A stretch of 64,000 nucleotides of DNA from Neptuniibacter halophilus (GCF_030295765.1 NZ_AP027292.1:3162001-3226000); one strand, 5' to 3'; counted from the first letter of the stretch, positions 34,377-43,263 are shown. Notes: generated by a model from the letters alone, not told the origin. Translations and numbers: made by a program.

Positions 34377-35174
34377 CTATGCTTCCTCCGTCACTGTAGG
34401 TGAAGTCTGATCTTGGCTTTCCCTGATCATTTGTAACAGGCTGCTCATGAAGGGAAGAACATCTTCATCAATGGTTTTATCGATGGAAAGTATCAGGTCT
34501 TCCTCTAGTGATAGAGCAGGTTGCCAAAGCCCAACGATCTTAGTCTTAGCCCAGTTTGTAATGCTGCATAGCCTTAATACTCTTAGAATGTCTTTCGAAA
34601 GGGTATCAAGCATTTCTGCCTTGGTGTCCCCCAGCTTTTTTTCGAGTGCATCGGAGACAATCTGCTGGTTATCTGATTCAAGACTCGTGTTTTCCATAAC
34701 TGTTTCTAGATGAGATTCCATCAGCTCGAAAGTTTTATCCCAATTAGCTCTGCTACTGATTTCATACGCCAGCATGGGTTCAACTTTAGCTAGATCCTCA
34801 ATTGCAGTTGAATACAGTATTTTGTAGTTGCTGTTTATCACTCCATCAACAATTTTTGTACCGAGTCCGCTTAGTAATACCTCCCATTCAGAATTGTAGC
34901 TTTCTTCTACGGCTTTTCGAAAGCCAGGTAATTTCAGCTCTATTCTTTCGGTAAGAATTCTAGGTATATCCAGAGCTTGGAATTGAGTTGCTCTTTGTGC
35001 CGCCCATCTGCATTCGAGTAAACTAAATAGTACTCTGTTTAATGCTTCCTTACGTTGGTAATCACGCTTAGCAAAGAGGGTATATCTGGCAAGAATGAAC
35101 GTTGCAAACAAACTTACTGTTGTTGTGACAATAGCGCTGAATTCAATCGGAGCTTCAAAGTTAATTTCCAACAT
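34377..35174 (-). CDS. Membrane-anchored protein of unknown function
   Basis: 265 residues. One N-terminal span (FSAIVTTTVSLFATFILARY) precedes a long helical cytoplasmic part with no recognised domain. AT-rich compared with the host genes and placed directly outside the prophage left end, it looks acquired. The topology (one span then a soluble helical body) is seen in several phage-defence and abortive-infection proteins, but that is only analogy. Confidence 0.65.
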   Translation of the reverse strand: MLEINFEAPIEFSAIVTTTVSLFATFILARYTLFAKRDYQRKEALNRVLFSLLECRWAAQRATQFQALDIPRILTERIELKLPGFRKAVEESYNSEWEVLLSGLGTKIVDGVINSNYKILYSTAIEDLAKVEPMLAYEISSRANWDKTFELMESHLETVMENTSLESDNQQIVSDALEKKLGDTKAEMLDTLSKDILRVLRLCSITNWAKTKIVGLWQPALSLEEDLILSIDKTIDEDVLPFMSSLLQMIRESQDQTSPTVTEEA

Positions 35175-35400
35175 AGTAATCCTTTACCGAAGGGAGCATC
35201 GTTACTTACATTTTTAGGAGGGTATTTATTATGATGGTATCCTGCCCAATCAATTATGACCAATGCAGAGTTTGGGACGTTGTGTAAATGCGTGTGAATT
35301 TTTGGAAATATAGAGGCAAGCAATAGAAAGAGGAGGAAAGCGGCTGTAGAACACAACCGCTTGATTTGAAAGGTCTATCTCTTTCTATTTCTTTCTGAGC
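35175..35400. other. Gap holding a minus-strand terminator-like hairpin
   Basis: No good frame: the short one at 35114-35356 runs through the 34377-35174 gene and lacks protein character. A hairpin at 35338-35362 (minus-strand arms AAGCGGTTGT/ACAGCCGCTT, one G-U pair) would serve as terminator of the displaced gene whose 3' end lies at 35401. Confidence 0.5.
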
Positions 35401-35457
35401 TTACAAACCCAGTTTGTCCGCAACGTAGTCGGCGTCTTTGTCTCTGGTTAATTTAAC
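35401..35457 (-). other. Probable left attachment site with gene 3'-end remnant
   Basis: On the minus strand this reads TRDKDADYVADKLGL then stop, followed by a hairpin terminator and with a stop codon just before it. That is what remains when a phage integrates into the 3' end of a coding gene: the true gene should lie beyond the right end of the prophage with its end restored by phage sequence. It sits 23 nt from the integrase stop. The exact core and target gene cannot be named here. Confidence 0.55.
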
Positions 35458-35479
35458 TTATTGAATTTTCTTGTTTATT

Positions 35480-36697
35480 TTAGGTACTTATTTTATTTGT
35501 GTGATAATCGTGTGAATTTGATACCACTTTTTCCCAATTGCCCTTAGCCTCGTAGCGGCTCTTATTGTTGTCCTGTATCCACTGACCGTAAACGCGGTTG
35601 ATCATATCGACGCCTTTGTGTCCGAGCTGCTGAGCCAGCCACCATATGTCATTTCCTTCGGTGAGCATCTGGCTGGCAAAGGTGTGTCGAGCTTGATACT
35701 GGTTACGGTATCGAATTTTAGCTCTTGCTATCGTTGGCTTCCAAACATACCGCCCGAGATTGCGATGATCCAGAAAGCAGGTTTTGCTTTTTTTGGTTCG
35801 AAAGACCTGCCCGTCCTCACCATTCAAAAAGAGTGTTTTCTTTCGCTGTTCTATTAGAGCGTCATAAACGGGTGGGAGCATATCAATCAACCGGACGGAG
35901 CTTTCGGTCTTTGGTGTCTGTCGGTCACCCAGTACGTGCCCCTTATTAACATCAATAAAGCGATCCTCCAGATTGATATCTTTCCAGGTCAAGGCGATCA
36001 GTTCACTGGGGCGCATGCCGGTAAATAGCCAGGTGATGAGCATGGGGCGGTACCATTCGTCAGCGGCTGCGATGATCTTGCTGATCTCCTCCTTGTTAAA
36101 TGGGTCTGGCTTGTAATCAGATTTCTGCCGCTTCTTTGGCAGTATATGCTCTAATCGAAGCGACTCCGTTGGGTTGCGCGATATAATTCCATCTTGGACC
36201 GCCATGTTCAGTGCCATATCCAGCAGAATGCGATGATTGCGCAGCGTTTTTGCGGATAGGCCGCTCTCAACGAACCAGTCCCTGACTATGGCTGGCGTAA
36301 CCAGATCAACACGAAGATGACCGAAAGCCGGCATTAAATGAGTAGTTAAACTGGTATGGTAGGCCTTGATAGATGACGGCTTGACCTGATCTTTTTTGAT
36401 TCCAAAAGCTCTGGTTAGCTGATCTTTCATCAAGGGTTTTTGGGTGTTAAAGCCAAACTTGGCGGCTCGCTTACTGTCAGGAAACTTCTCAATATAGCTG
36501 AACGTGCCTCGCTCTATCTCAGCTAATATTTCATGCCTCAGATTGGCTGCATACTTCAAATTGCCAGCCGTAGCTGGCATCTGAAGCAACTCTCTACACT
36601 GAACGCCTTTATAGGTAAAAGCTATCTGAATACTTTCTGATGTCTTGCCCTTGCGAATCTTTATGCCGCGCGGGAGTTTGATTTTCCTTCCAGCCAT
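35480..36697 (-). CDS. int: Tyrosine-family phage integrase
   Basis: 405 residues. N-terminal arm-type DNA-binding region (about 1-80), SAM-like core-binding domain (about 85-175) and catalytic domain. The active-site series: Arg in LFTGMRPSELIALTW, Arg-His in YQARHTFASQML (Tyr takes the first His place, as in many lambdoid enzymes), His in AQQLGHKGVDM and the nucleophile Tyr in NRVYGQW. It catalyses integration and, with Xis, excision. Last gene of the leftward operon, overlapping xis by 37 nt. Confidence 0.93.
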   Translation of the reverse strand: MAGRKIKLPRGIKIRKGKTSESIQIAFTYKGVQCRELLQMPATAGNLKYAANLRHEILAEIERGTFSYIEKFPDSKRAAKFGFNTQKPLMKDQLTRAFGIKKDQVKPSSIKAYHTSLTTHLMPAFGHLRVDLVTPAIVRDWFVESGLSAKTLRNHRILLDMALNMAVQDGIISRNPTESLRLEHILPKKRQKSDYKPDPFNKEEISKIIAAADEWYRPMLITWLFTGMRPSELIALTWKDINLEDRFIDVNKGHVLGDRQTPKTESSVRLIDMLPPVYDALIEQRKKTLFLNGEDGQVFRTKKSKTCFLDHRNLGRYVWKPTIARAKIRYRNQYQARHTFASQMLTEGNDIWWLAQQLGHKGVDMINRVYGQWIQDNNKSRYEAKGNWEKVVSNSHDYHTNKIST

Positions 36698-36876
36698 CGT
36701 TTTGCTGCCTTTAAGTTAACCATTGATCGCCCGCCTCTGGGTTTCACAACATGAACTCCTTTCTGCCAAATTCCTTTGGATAGACGAACGGTGATTGCGT
36801 TTGTTGTAACACCTTCAAATTCACACCAATCTGCCAAGGGGATATACCCGATTGCTTCCGCTATATCACTTTTCAT
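36661..36876 (-). CDS. xis: Excisionase-like DNA-binding protein
   Basis: 71 residues. ADWCEFEGVTTNAITVRLSKG then GVHVVKPRGGRSMVNLKAAKRWL fits the small winged-helix excisionase fold. Basic, directly upstream of int with a 37-nt overlap, the usual xis-int arrangement. It should bend the attachment site and steer Int to excision. Confidence 0.78.
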   Translation of the reverse strand: MKSDIAEAIGYIPLADWCEFEGVTTNAITVRLSKGIWQKGVHVVKPRGGRSMVNLKAAKRWLEGKSNSRAA

Positions 36877-36965
36877 GCTGCGCCTCCCATTTCAGTTACC
36901 GCTTCAGCGTTGCTTGAAGAAGGCTCAGTGGTTTTATGAACTACTTCACATCGTGTCTTATGCAT
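36873..36965 (-). CDS. 30-residue peptide upstream of xis
   Basis: Starts MHKTRCEVVHKTTEPSSS. AAGGA precedes the ATG and its stop overlaps the xis start (ATGA), so it is probably translated and couples xis expression. No family recognised. Confidence 0.45.
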   Translation of the reverse strand: MHKTRCEVVHKTTEPSSSNAEAVTEMGGAA

Positions 36966-37018
36966 CTTTCCATCCTTTTTATGAGGCGGGTGTCCAGGCC
37001 GCCTTTGTTGCTTTTGTG

Positions 37019-37501
37019 CTACGCAGCTGCTTCTTCAATGAGCTTGATGGGTACAACCTTCCATCCACCAAGCTTTTCAAAAATTTCGGATGCCTGGCCC
37101 TCATCCCACTCAATAGGGAAGGGCGAAGAGATCCAGCCGACGTTGATAATATGCTTGTCATTGCAGGCCTTAATCAGGTCAAAGTGCATATCATTTAAGT
37201 GCAGAGCTAATTCGTTTTGCTTTAGCGGGATATCAATGTCGACGTGCTCTGACTTCATGTAATGTTGACCGAATTCATCACAGCACATCACGGCGATCAA
37301 AGTAGACCACTTAAAGCTTAATTCGGTCATGACATCGATGAGAGTTTGATCGGGAGTGATGGTTAGCCTGGATTTGTGGTTAACCATATGGGAATACCCA
37401 TTGTTCCCGCCTACAAAGGCTGCAGCTACATGATTATGCCTCAGCACTGCAGCAGCAGTTCTTCTGAGCCGCTTCTGCTTGTTGTACTTGCTTCTACGCA
37501 T
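37019..37501 (-). CDS. Phage hypothetical protein
   Basis: 160 residues with a strongly basic N-terminus (MRRSKYNKQKRLRR) and a mixed alpha/beta body (LTITPDQTLIDVMTELSFKW). No known family or signal. In the leftward early operon. Confidence 0.68.
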   Translation of the reverse strand: MRRSKYNKQKRLRRTAAAVLRHNHVAAAFVGGNNGYSHMVNHKSRLTITPDQTLIDVMTELSFKWSTLIAVMCCDEFGQHYMKSEHVDIDIPLKQNELALHLNDMHFDLIKACNDKHIINVGWISSPFPIEWDEGQASEIFEKLGGWKVVPIKLIEEAAA

Positions 37502-37562
37502 GGCGCTTCTTCCTGTTCAAATAGCGTGAAACCGCTCTCCAATCCCAATAATTCGGGTTCAT
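37494..37562 (-). CDS. 22-residue coupled peptide
   Basis: MNPNYWDWRAVSRYLNRKKR then HA. A very strong GAGGAGG site precedes it and its ATG overlaps the preceding stop. The frame also overlaps the next start by 8 nt. Probably a coupling or leader peptide. Confidence 0.35.
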   Translation of the reverse strand: MNPNYWDWRAVSRYLNRKKRHA

Positions 37563-37966
37563 GCGCCCTCCTCAACTTCTACATAGTCAGAAACCTTGAC
37601 AGTGATCGGGTCGCCAGTGCGTTCACAGCCCCAAACCGGATATTCAGCAGCAACCTGTTTGGCAAACTCATTGAATAGCGCTTTCGCTTTTTCTGACAGG
37701 TCATAATCAGCATCACCGTCAGGGGCGCCATAGTTTTCATTGAGGCATTCGATAAGGTGTTCAACTGCAAATTCAAAGCAGCTGCTTTCTGTCAGGCAAG
37801 CTGGATCCCAGCCCTGAACCTTAACATGCTCAGAAATTGGCGAATCCCAATCAGTTCGGTCATCCACATATTCCTGAACTGCTTCGGCGATACTGGTGGC
37901 GGTCAAAATGTCTTTTTCGCCTACCGAGTAAAATTTTGCGGTTTCGATCTGTGCTTGCTGGTTCAT
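37559..37966 (-). CDS. Acidic phage hypothetical protein
   Basis: 135 residues, acidic (EYVDDRTDWDSPI, PDGDADYDLSEKAK). No family recognised. Starts with a 4-nt overlap of the upstream ASCH gene. DNA-mimic or anti-host roles are conceivable for such acidic early proteins but are unproven. Confidence 0.68.
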   Translation of the reverse strand: MNQQAQIETAKFYSVGEKDILTATSIAEAVQEYVDDRTDWDSPISEHVKVQGWDPACLTESSCFEFAVEHLIECLNENYGAPDGDADYDLSEKAKALFNEFAKQVAAEYPVWGCERTGDPITVKVSDYVEVEEGA

Positions 37967-38634
37967 GCTGCCTCCTCGATTACTCGATCCACATTGGCTT
38001 GAATTACCTCAAACTCGACAACCCAGACCCAAGGGTTGGATGCCCAGTTGTCCTCGCTATAAGTGCTTTCCCATAGCCTTTGAAAGGCTCTGACTGGCTT
38101 TTCGTACCAACCAGTAGAATTAGCGGCGGCGCTTTCGGAGCTGTCGCAACCTTCTGCAATTGCATCTTTCTGGCTGATGTCCTGTAGGCGCTCTACTCGA
38201 ACGGAAGTGATGCGAAGAGTCAGGCGGCTAGCCCAGCGCGGCATGTGAATGGAGGGCTTCCATGCACTCTCCCCATCATCATGAGTGGCGCGGAATATAG
38301 GTGCACCATTAGTCGGACAGGAGCACGGAAAATCCATGTGGTCGCATTCATCAGCAGAATCGAATTGGCGCCATGTTTCCCGCACGTAAAGCAGGTCGCC
38401 GGCGCGCGCAGGTGGGCGGGCATAAACAGCATCACTAAGCGAGGTTCTACCAATCCCATCGGAAGACCAGCGTGCGCAGCCTATCTCTTTGCGGCTTGTG
38501 CTTTCCATTACCCAGCCTGACCACTCCTGATGAGGCAATGGCTGCGGTTTGATAATTCGCCGAGTTTGCGTTTTCTGTCCATTCAGAAGGGCGCGGACCA
38601 TATCGGCTGAAAATAAAATTGGTTTTGCATTCAT
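37963..38634 (-). CDS. ASCH/PUA-like domain phage protein
   Basis: 223 residues. ILFSADMVRALLNGQKTQTRRIIKPQP is the entry of the phage ASCH-like family (often labelled morphogenetic protein); YVRETWRQFD and LTLRITSVRVERLQDIS continue it. The PUA-like fold suggests nucleic-acid binding. Start 38634 has GAAGG upstream and overlaps the HNH gene by 4 nt. Confidence 0.8.
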   Translation of the reverse strand: MNAKPILFSADMVRALLNGQKTQTRRIIKPQPLPHQEWSGWVMESTSRKEIGCARWSSDGIGRTSLSDAVYARPPARAGDLLYVRETWRQFDSADECDHMDFPCSCPTNGAPIFRATHDDGESAWKPSIHMPRWASRLTLRITSVRVERLQDISQKDAIAEGCDSSESAAANSTGWYEKPVRAFQRLWESTYSEDNWASNPWVWVVEFEVIQANVDRVIEEAA

Positions 38635-39656
38635 GCTGCCTTCTCCTGTTCGGCGGTTGAGTTGCAGATTGACCAAATTTTTAATGGTCGATTATTGCGT
38701 TTGGCTGTACCTACCACCTTCGCTTTTCCTTGCTTATTGAGTAGGTAGAGAATGGTGCAGACCTGAACCTGCTTTATACCTGTACGCTCTGCGATGTCGC
38801 GAGAGGTTCCCGGGATCATGATTGATTCCAGCACAAGATCTTTCTGTGATTTACTGCCGTCTGACAGCTCAAGGCCTATGGTTTTAGCCTCAAGGACCAC
38901 CAAGGCCCAGATCGCGCCTTTCAGCTCGTTAGGCGCATTAAAATAATCCCGGATATTGAGCAATGAGAGTTGGCGGCGAGTGATTGCAACCAGATTCTCC
39001 GGATCAAAGTTACGACGGTCCCCATCTTTGAAAACGACTGTTTTCCCTTTGGGGATCTCGCCATGGTGTTGTTCGTATACCCATCGATGCTTTGCCAGGT
39101 ATCGGGTAGCACGCCCTGTATAAGGGTCATTCTGTGGAATTTTGATTTCTACATAGCCGTCTCTGTTTATTCGTTCTGTGTACAGAGGCTTCTTGTTGAC
39201 TGGCTCGGAACCGGGTTTAAAGCTACCACTGTTTGGTTTGCAGATTCCTTTGCCGGCAGTTCCCGCGTTCCAGCCTGGCTTGGTACCCCAATGCCCTGTG
39301 CGACCACTTTTGATTTTATTGTTTTTCAGAAACCCAATAATCTGGCTCAGCTTCAAATTGGTACCGAAATTTTCATTAAACGCACTGCATATCTCTTTGC
39401 GAGACAGATGCAAGTAATGATCGCGCAACCACTGAGCTTGCTCAGAGGTCATTAGCTTGTATCTCTGTTTAAGTAAATCACCAGGACTTCGTCCACAACG
39501 AAAGCCATATCGTTTTAATATCCCTCGAATCTGGCCCTCAGTTTTATCGGTATCAAACGTCTCATTGAACATCATCGTAAGCTCTGGAATACCATGTTCT
39601 TTGTATCCAGCTTCAAGATATTCGAGCTCTTCTTTTGTGTAGGCTCGCTTTTTCAT
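38631..39656 (-). CDS. HNH endonuclease family protein with repeated N-terminal HTH regions
   Basis: 341 residues. Two similar N-terminal helical segments (EELEYLEAGYKEHGIPELTMMFNE and AQWLRDHYLHLSRKEICSAFNE) look like tandem SANT/HTH DNA-binding units. The middle HNH region has AKHRWVYEQHHGEIPKGKTVVFKDGDRRNFDPENLV, the usual H...H...N set. A C-terminal winged-helix-like part follows (GTSRDIAERTGIKQVQVCTILYLLNKQGK). This may be a homing-type nuclease or an early phage regulator/nuclease. Confidence 0.8.
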   Translation of the reverse strand: MKKRAYTKEELEYLEAGYKEHGIPELTMMFNETFDTDKTEGQIRGILKRYGFRCGRSPGDLLKQRYKLMTSEQAQWLRDHYLHLSRKEICSAFNENFGTNLKLSQIIGFLKNNKIKSGRTGHWGTKPGWNAGTAGKGICKPNSGSFKPGSEPVNKKPLYTERINRDGYVEIKIPQNDPYTGRATRYLAKHRWVYEQHHGEIPKGKTVVFKDGDRRNFDPENLVAITRRQLSLLNIRDYFNAPNELKGAIWALVVLEAKTIGLELSDGSKSQKDLVLESIMIPGTSRDIAERTGIKQVQVCTILYLLNKQGKAKVVGTAKRNNRPLKIWSICNSTAEQEKAA

Positions 39657-39898
39657 TGTGATGTACCCGACGTGAGCAACGCTGGAATATCATTAGCCTG
39701 CAATCCCTGATATTCAGCTTTCAGTTTGATGGCATCCAGCTGGAGAGAGGCGTTGCTAATGATCTCTTTGGCTACACCTGTGACGGCCCGCGAGCGATCA
39801 ATCTCTGCTGACAGCGCTTCGCCTTCGAGGGATTCATCGTTCAGGCGCTCAAGCTGTGCGAAGAGGTGGTTATTGAGATCGGTCATTTTGTTTTTCAT
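39653..39898 (-). CDS. Small phage protein
   Basis: 81 residues, helical (LNNHLFAQLERLNDESLEGE). No function known to me. AGGAC before ATG 39898. Overlaps the HNH gene start by 4 nt. Confidence 0.68.
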   Translation of the reverse strand: MKNKMTDLNNHLFAQLERLNDESLEGEALSAEIDRSRAVTGVAKEIISNASLQLDAIKLKAEYQGLQANDIPALLTSGTSQ

Positions 39899-39979
39899 TG
39901 TTTCGTCCTTTTTGTGGGCGCGCGTGCCGAGAAATGCACCCGGAGGTGCAGATCCCGTCTATGCAGGTTGGGCAGGGCA

Positions 39980-40501
39980 TTAGGCTGCCCTGTCTTCCAT
40001 TTCAGGAAGATCTGGCTGATCAGCGTCAGCGCCAGGTTTCATCTCTTCGCTGGATTCGTACTGCTCCAGATCCGGAAGTATGATCATCACCATCTGGCCC
40101 TGCTGGTCAGCTAATTCGTGTGCACCGGATGGTGCGCCATCTTCATGCGGGTTTTTATCCAGCTTCAACTTGGCTTCGATACCGCCTTTAAAAACCACTT
40201 GGTCCACTTTGGCGAAAACATAAGGGCGGCCATCAGCTGCGATAAGCTTCACGCACTTTTCAACGGTGCTTTTAACCTGGCGATCAATGGATTCCAGAAA
40301 GTCACTCTGGGTCTCTTCCGACATTTTCTGCCAGACATCCGGCATTGCCTTGCAGGTGTTCACGATAATGCCCATGATGTCGGCCTGCATGGTGTGGCAA
40401 GAGGTCACAAGAATGTCATCCTCTGGCATCTCTACCATGGCTTCTTGAAGCGCTTCGCTCAGAGCTTCTGTTACTTCTTCTTTGCTAATTAGATCTGTCA
40501 T
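39980..40501 (-). CDS. Phage hypothetical protein near recombination genes
   Basis: 173 residues, acidic at both ends (VTEALSEALQEAMVEMPEDD; DQPDLPEMEDRAA). A central strand-rich part (YVFAKVDQVVFKGGIEAKLKLDK) precedes a tail. It follows the YqaJ gene as an accessory early gene; function unknown. Confidence 0.68.
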   Translation of the reverse strand: MTDLISKEEVTEALSEALQEAMVEMPEDDILVTSCHTMQADIMGIIVNTCKAMPDVWQKMSEETQSDFLESIDRQVKSTVEKCVKLIAADGRPYVFAKVDQVVFKGGIEAKLKLDKNPHEDGAPSGAHELADQQGQMVMIILPDLEQYESSEEMKPGADADQPDLPEMEDRAA

Positions 40502-40533
40502 CGATTTGTCCTATCTGTCCGATTGGGTGGGGA

Positions 40534-42126
40534 TTAAGCTGCTTGATCTAACATTTCCATTGCCACTTCATAGCCCTGCCAGTTGTTCACGCCGGCAGCA
40601 CGAAGGGCGGCGAGTACTGCGCTGTCTGCTTGCAGCTGCTGATACTCTGATTTAGGGATGGTGACGCTTTTCTGCGTCTTCTGAGCCGGAGGCGTAAACC
40701 GTGGCGCTTCCTGAGTTGCTTCTTGGCGAGCCTCTACTGAACGCTGTTGAGTTTCACCCCGGGCGGCAGCATCGGCTTTAGCCTGGGCCTTGGCTTTTTC
40801 TTCCTGACGGATGCGCTCGCGTTCTTGCTCTTGGCGCTGGCGTTCCTGCTCTTTATGGTCAGAAATGCGGGATTTTATCTCTGCTTTGAGGTGGCCGGCG
40901 TCGAGCAGTACCAACTGCTCACGATCGCTGAAGAGGAATTCATAACCGGTGCTATCTTTGGTCAGCAGGTTGATGTTGTCGGTCATGCTTTCAGCAAAAC
41001 GATTGGCTTCAATCTTTGCCCGGGCCAGTTCGTCATCTGCAGCAGACTGCAGGCTGGTGACCGTGCGTTTACCTTTGATGGCTCCCGCGAAGTCAGCCGC
41101 AACCGTCGGGAGGTGATAGCCACCCATGTGTTGCTCAATGAAGCTGATATGCTCCGCCAACTCCTGCTTAGCTTTCAGGATGATGCTGGTTTTGATCTCT
41201 TCCTTACGGGATTTGACCAACTTATTCAGCGACAGGCGCTTGGTACGCATCGCTTCCTTCAGTTCATCGATCGTCCGGAACATCTCATCGATAGAGGCGG
41301 TTTTAGCCAGAGCCTGTTTCTTCGTGGCTTCAAGCTCCTTTTCACCCTTATCAAAGAATTTCACCGCGGCTTCAGCATCAGCAAAATCCTGATCAGTGGT
41401 GAGATCGGTATTCACGGATTCAATGCGCGCCAGAATGATCTGCTTTGCGGGTCCAAGGTTTGAGCTGCGCACTTCGCCTACCAGGTCGACGACCAGAGCA
41501 GGGAGGTCAGCTTGTTGAGCCGCGACAACCTCAGCCTTTGGTGCTTCGGGCTGATAGCCTGCCAGATCGTCAGCAAACTGGTTCCAGCCTGCCAGCAGCT
41601 CTTCGCGCCGCCCATCAACCGGGTAGTACCACATCCACGCCATGTTCTCTTCAGTGCCGTCGGAGCACATAAACAGGCAACGTTCAGCTCCGGATACCAG
41701 TAACTGCTGCTCCAACTGCCAGAAGTAATGTGGCTCCAGTTCATCGGCGGTGATGCTTGCAGCCAGACTCTTATTCCAAAGCTTATGTTCCCAGCAGACG
41801 TCTTCCATCATAGTGATGCCATCGAAGGAGGCCAGCAGGTTGAGCGCCTGATCATCAGGTGTTGCGGTAGCCGGGAACAGCTCCTCGCCGATAATGCGCT
41901 CAGCCAGTGGGCGCGCCTTCGCTTCGGCCTCGTGGCCATTGTCGAAGATACGTTGCTGATGCTCAGATACATCCGGGGTGATACCGGTGGCTTTCTGCTT
42001 CAGCAGGTCAGAACGAGTCTGGTATTTCGATGCACCCATCATGGCTGGCGCTTCTGAAGCGGTGAAGCGGGATGCTCTGGCCTGATGCCACTCTGGCGAT
42101 CCCTGTACTAAATCGAGAATAATCAT
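40534..42126 (-). CDS. YqaJ-type viral recombinase exonuclease with long coiled-coil tail
   Basis: 530 residues. The first ~210 are the lambda-exonuclease/YqaJ fold: GSPEWHQARASRFTASEAPAMMG, RIFDNGHEAEAKARPLAE, then the acidic and Lys residues in VCWEHKLWN. It should digest dsDNA 5' to 3' to give ssDNA for the Bet protein. An unusually long C-terminal part follows, with helical segments and a Gln/Arg/Glu-rich coiled coil near 400-470 (QERERIRQEEKAKAQAKADA). Overlaps bet by 4 nt. Confidence 0.87.
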   Translation of the reverse strand: MIILDLVQGSPEWHQARASRFTASEAPAMMGASKYQTRSDLLKQKATGITPDVSEHQQRIFDNGHEAEAKARPLAERIIGEELFPATATPDDQALNLLASFDGITMMEDVCWEHKLWNKSLAASITADELEPHYFWQLEQQLLVSGAERCLFMCSDGTEENMAWMWYYPVDGRREELLAGWNQFADDLAGYQPEAPKAEVVAAQQADLPALVVDLVGEVRSSNLGPAKQIILARIESVNTDLTTDQDFADAEAAVKFFDKGEKELEATKKQALAKTASIDEMFRTIDELKEAMRTKRLSLNKLVKSRKEEIKTSIILKAKQELAEHISFIEQHMGGYHLPTVAADFAGAIKGKRTVTSLQSAADDELARAKIEANRFAESMTDNINLLTKDSTGYEFLFSDREQLVLLDAGHLKAEIKSRISDHKEQERQRQEQERERIRQEEKAKAQAKADAAARGETQQRSVEARQEATQEAPRFTPPAQKTQKSVTIPKSEYQQLQADSAVLAALRAAGVNNWQGYEVAMEMLDQAA

Positions 42127-42875
42127 GCTGCAACCTCCATGATCTGTTGTTTTTGCTCATCGCTGAGCAGGGCTTTACTGCTCACCATCTGAATGATCTG
42201 CTCCGGGGTTTTCTTGCCGGATTCAATGGCATCACGCCATTTGGGGAAGTTCTCGCCAAAGCTCTCTGCCGGGTAGTATTCAAGGGCAGGGCGGGCGGCT
42301 GGTTGAGGGTTAATCTCTTTCTCCTCGGCATTACCCTGCTTGATGCGTTCAGCTTCGTCTGGGTCCACGATGCCGGACAGGCCAAAGGCATATCGCGCTG
42401 CCTGAATAGTGGCCTTGTGGCGAAGCATGCGAGCAGGCCATTTCTTCCAAGGTTCTGAGCTGCCCATGCATTCCGACAGGTACTCGGTTACCTCTGTAGG
42501 GCGATTCCGGTCCTTGCGATGAATACGGCAGGTGATCGCTGAGAGGTTGCCGCTGCCGTCCAGCGTGTCTTCAAACTCCATGCCGTCGAAATGAGGATTG
42601 GAGTTAATGATGGTTAGCCAGCCATCAATGGAGACAATCGGCTGAATGGCTCCGCGATTCGAGAAGGCATAGATCTCTTTCGAAAGAGGATTCAAGCCGT
42701 ATTCGTTGGCGATCGCCAGAAAGGTTACGAACTCCTCATTGGTGACCTGAGCGTTATTGCCTTTGGCCTTCATAAGCGTGTTCATCACAATGCCCTGCAT
42801 CTGCTCCTCATCAATGCTGAGGCGTGATGCCATGGCTGCAATCGGTGATTGCTGTACTGTTGCTGGTGCGTTCAT
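42123..42875 (-). CDS. bet: Bet/RecT ssDNA-annealing recombination protein
   Basis: 250 residues. VTNEEFVTFLAIANEYGLNPLSKEIYAF, then IVSIDGWLTIINSNPHFDGMEFED and ECMGSSEPWKKWPARMLRHKATIQAARYAFG are Bet-family features. It anneals single strands made by the adjacent YqaJ exonuclease. The exonuclease/annealase pair is the lambda Red equivalent. Confidence 0.9.
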   Translation of the reverse strand: MNAPATVQQSPIAAMASRLSIDEEQMQGIVMNTLMKAKGNNAQVTNEEFVTFLAIANEYGLNPLSKEIYAFSNRGAIQPIVSIDGWLTIINSNPHFDGMEFEDTLDGSGNLSAITCRIHRKDRNRPTEVTEYLSECMGSSEPWKKWPARMLRHKATIQAARYAFGLSGIVDPDEAERIKQGNAEEKEINPQPAARPALEYYPAESFGENFPKWRDAIESGKKTPEQIIQMVSSKALLSDEQKQQIMEVAA

Positions 42876-42922
42876 CTTTCCCGTCCTGTCAGGTTAATGA
42901 GTTGAGCGGATCTCCGGTTCGA

Positions 42923-43087
42923 TCAGTGGAGCTGGGCCACGTTCCTGTAAGCCTTGGCTCCGATGTGAATAATCTCTGCAGTGCGTCGCTTACCCCGGCG
43001 CACGTAGTAAAAGGCTTTGCCGGTGCCGTGTAGGGCGCTCATGATCTCGCCCTGAGTCTTGGCTTTGATGTAACGGTCGAGTTTCAT
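42923..43087 (-). CDS. 54-residue basic phage protein
   Basis: MKLDRYIKAKTQGEIMSALH, then YVRRGKRRTAEII. Very basic, no family recognised. Its ATG lies 2 nt after the stop of the preceding gene; GAGGC upstream. In the same leftward operon. Confidence 0.6.
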   Translation of the reverse strand: MKLDRYIKAKTQGEIMSALHGTGKAFYYVRRGKRRTAEIIHIGAKAYRNVAQLH

Positions 43088-43089
43088 GA

Positions 43090-43263
43090 TCAGGCTGCCT
43101 CTTGGTTACCGGCTGACTGTTCCAGATACTCAATGCGTTCAATCAGCTCCAGCACCTGCTGAGGGGTGGCAATGGCCGCCCACATTTCCTGCTCACTACG
43201 GTTCTGCTCTGGCTTGCTGGCCAGATACTCAGCAGCCGCTTTGATTCGCTGTAATGGCATCAT
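43090..43263 (-). CDS. 57-residue phage protein
   Basis: MMPLQRIKAAAEYLASKPEQ, then a leucine/glutamate helix LELIERIEYLEQSAG. Its start overlaps the preceding stop (TGATG). Unknown function. Confidence 0.55.
   Translation of the reverse strand: MMPLQRIKAAAEYLASKPEQNRSEQEMWAAIATPQQVLELIERIEYLEQSAGNQEAA

Noticed and set aside
35114..35356. 80-residue minus-strand frame near the prophage border
   Set aside because: Overlaps the real gene in another frame; His/Asn-rich and without a ribosome site.
38631..39656. Retron, DGR or Cas-related nuclease
   Set aside because: The HNH frame has no reverse transcriptase or template repeat nearby; simple phage HNH protein is sufficient.
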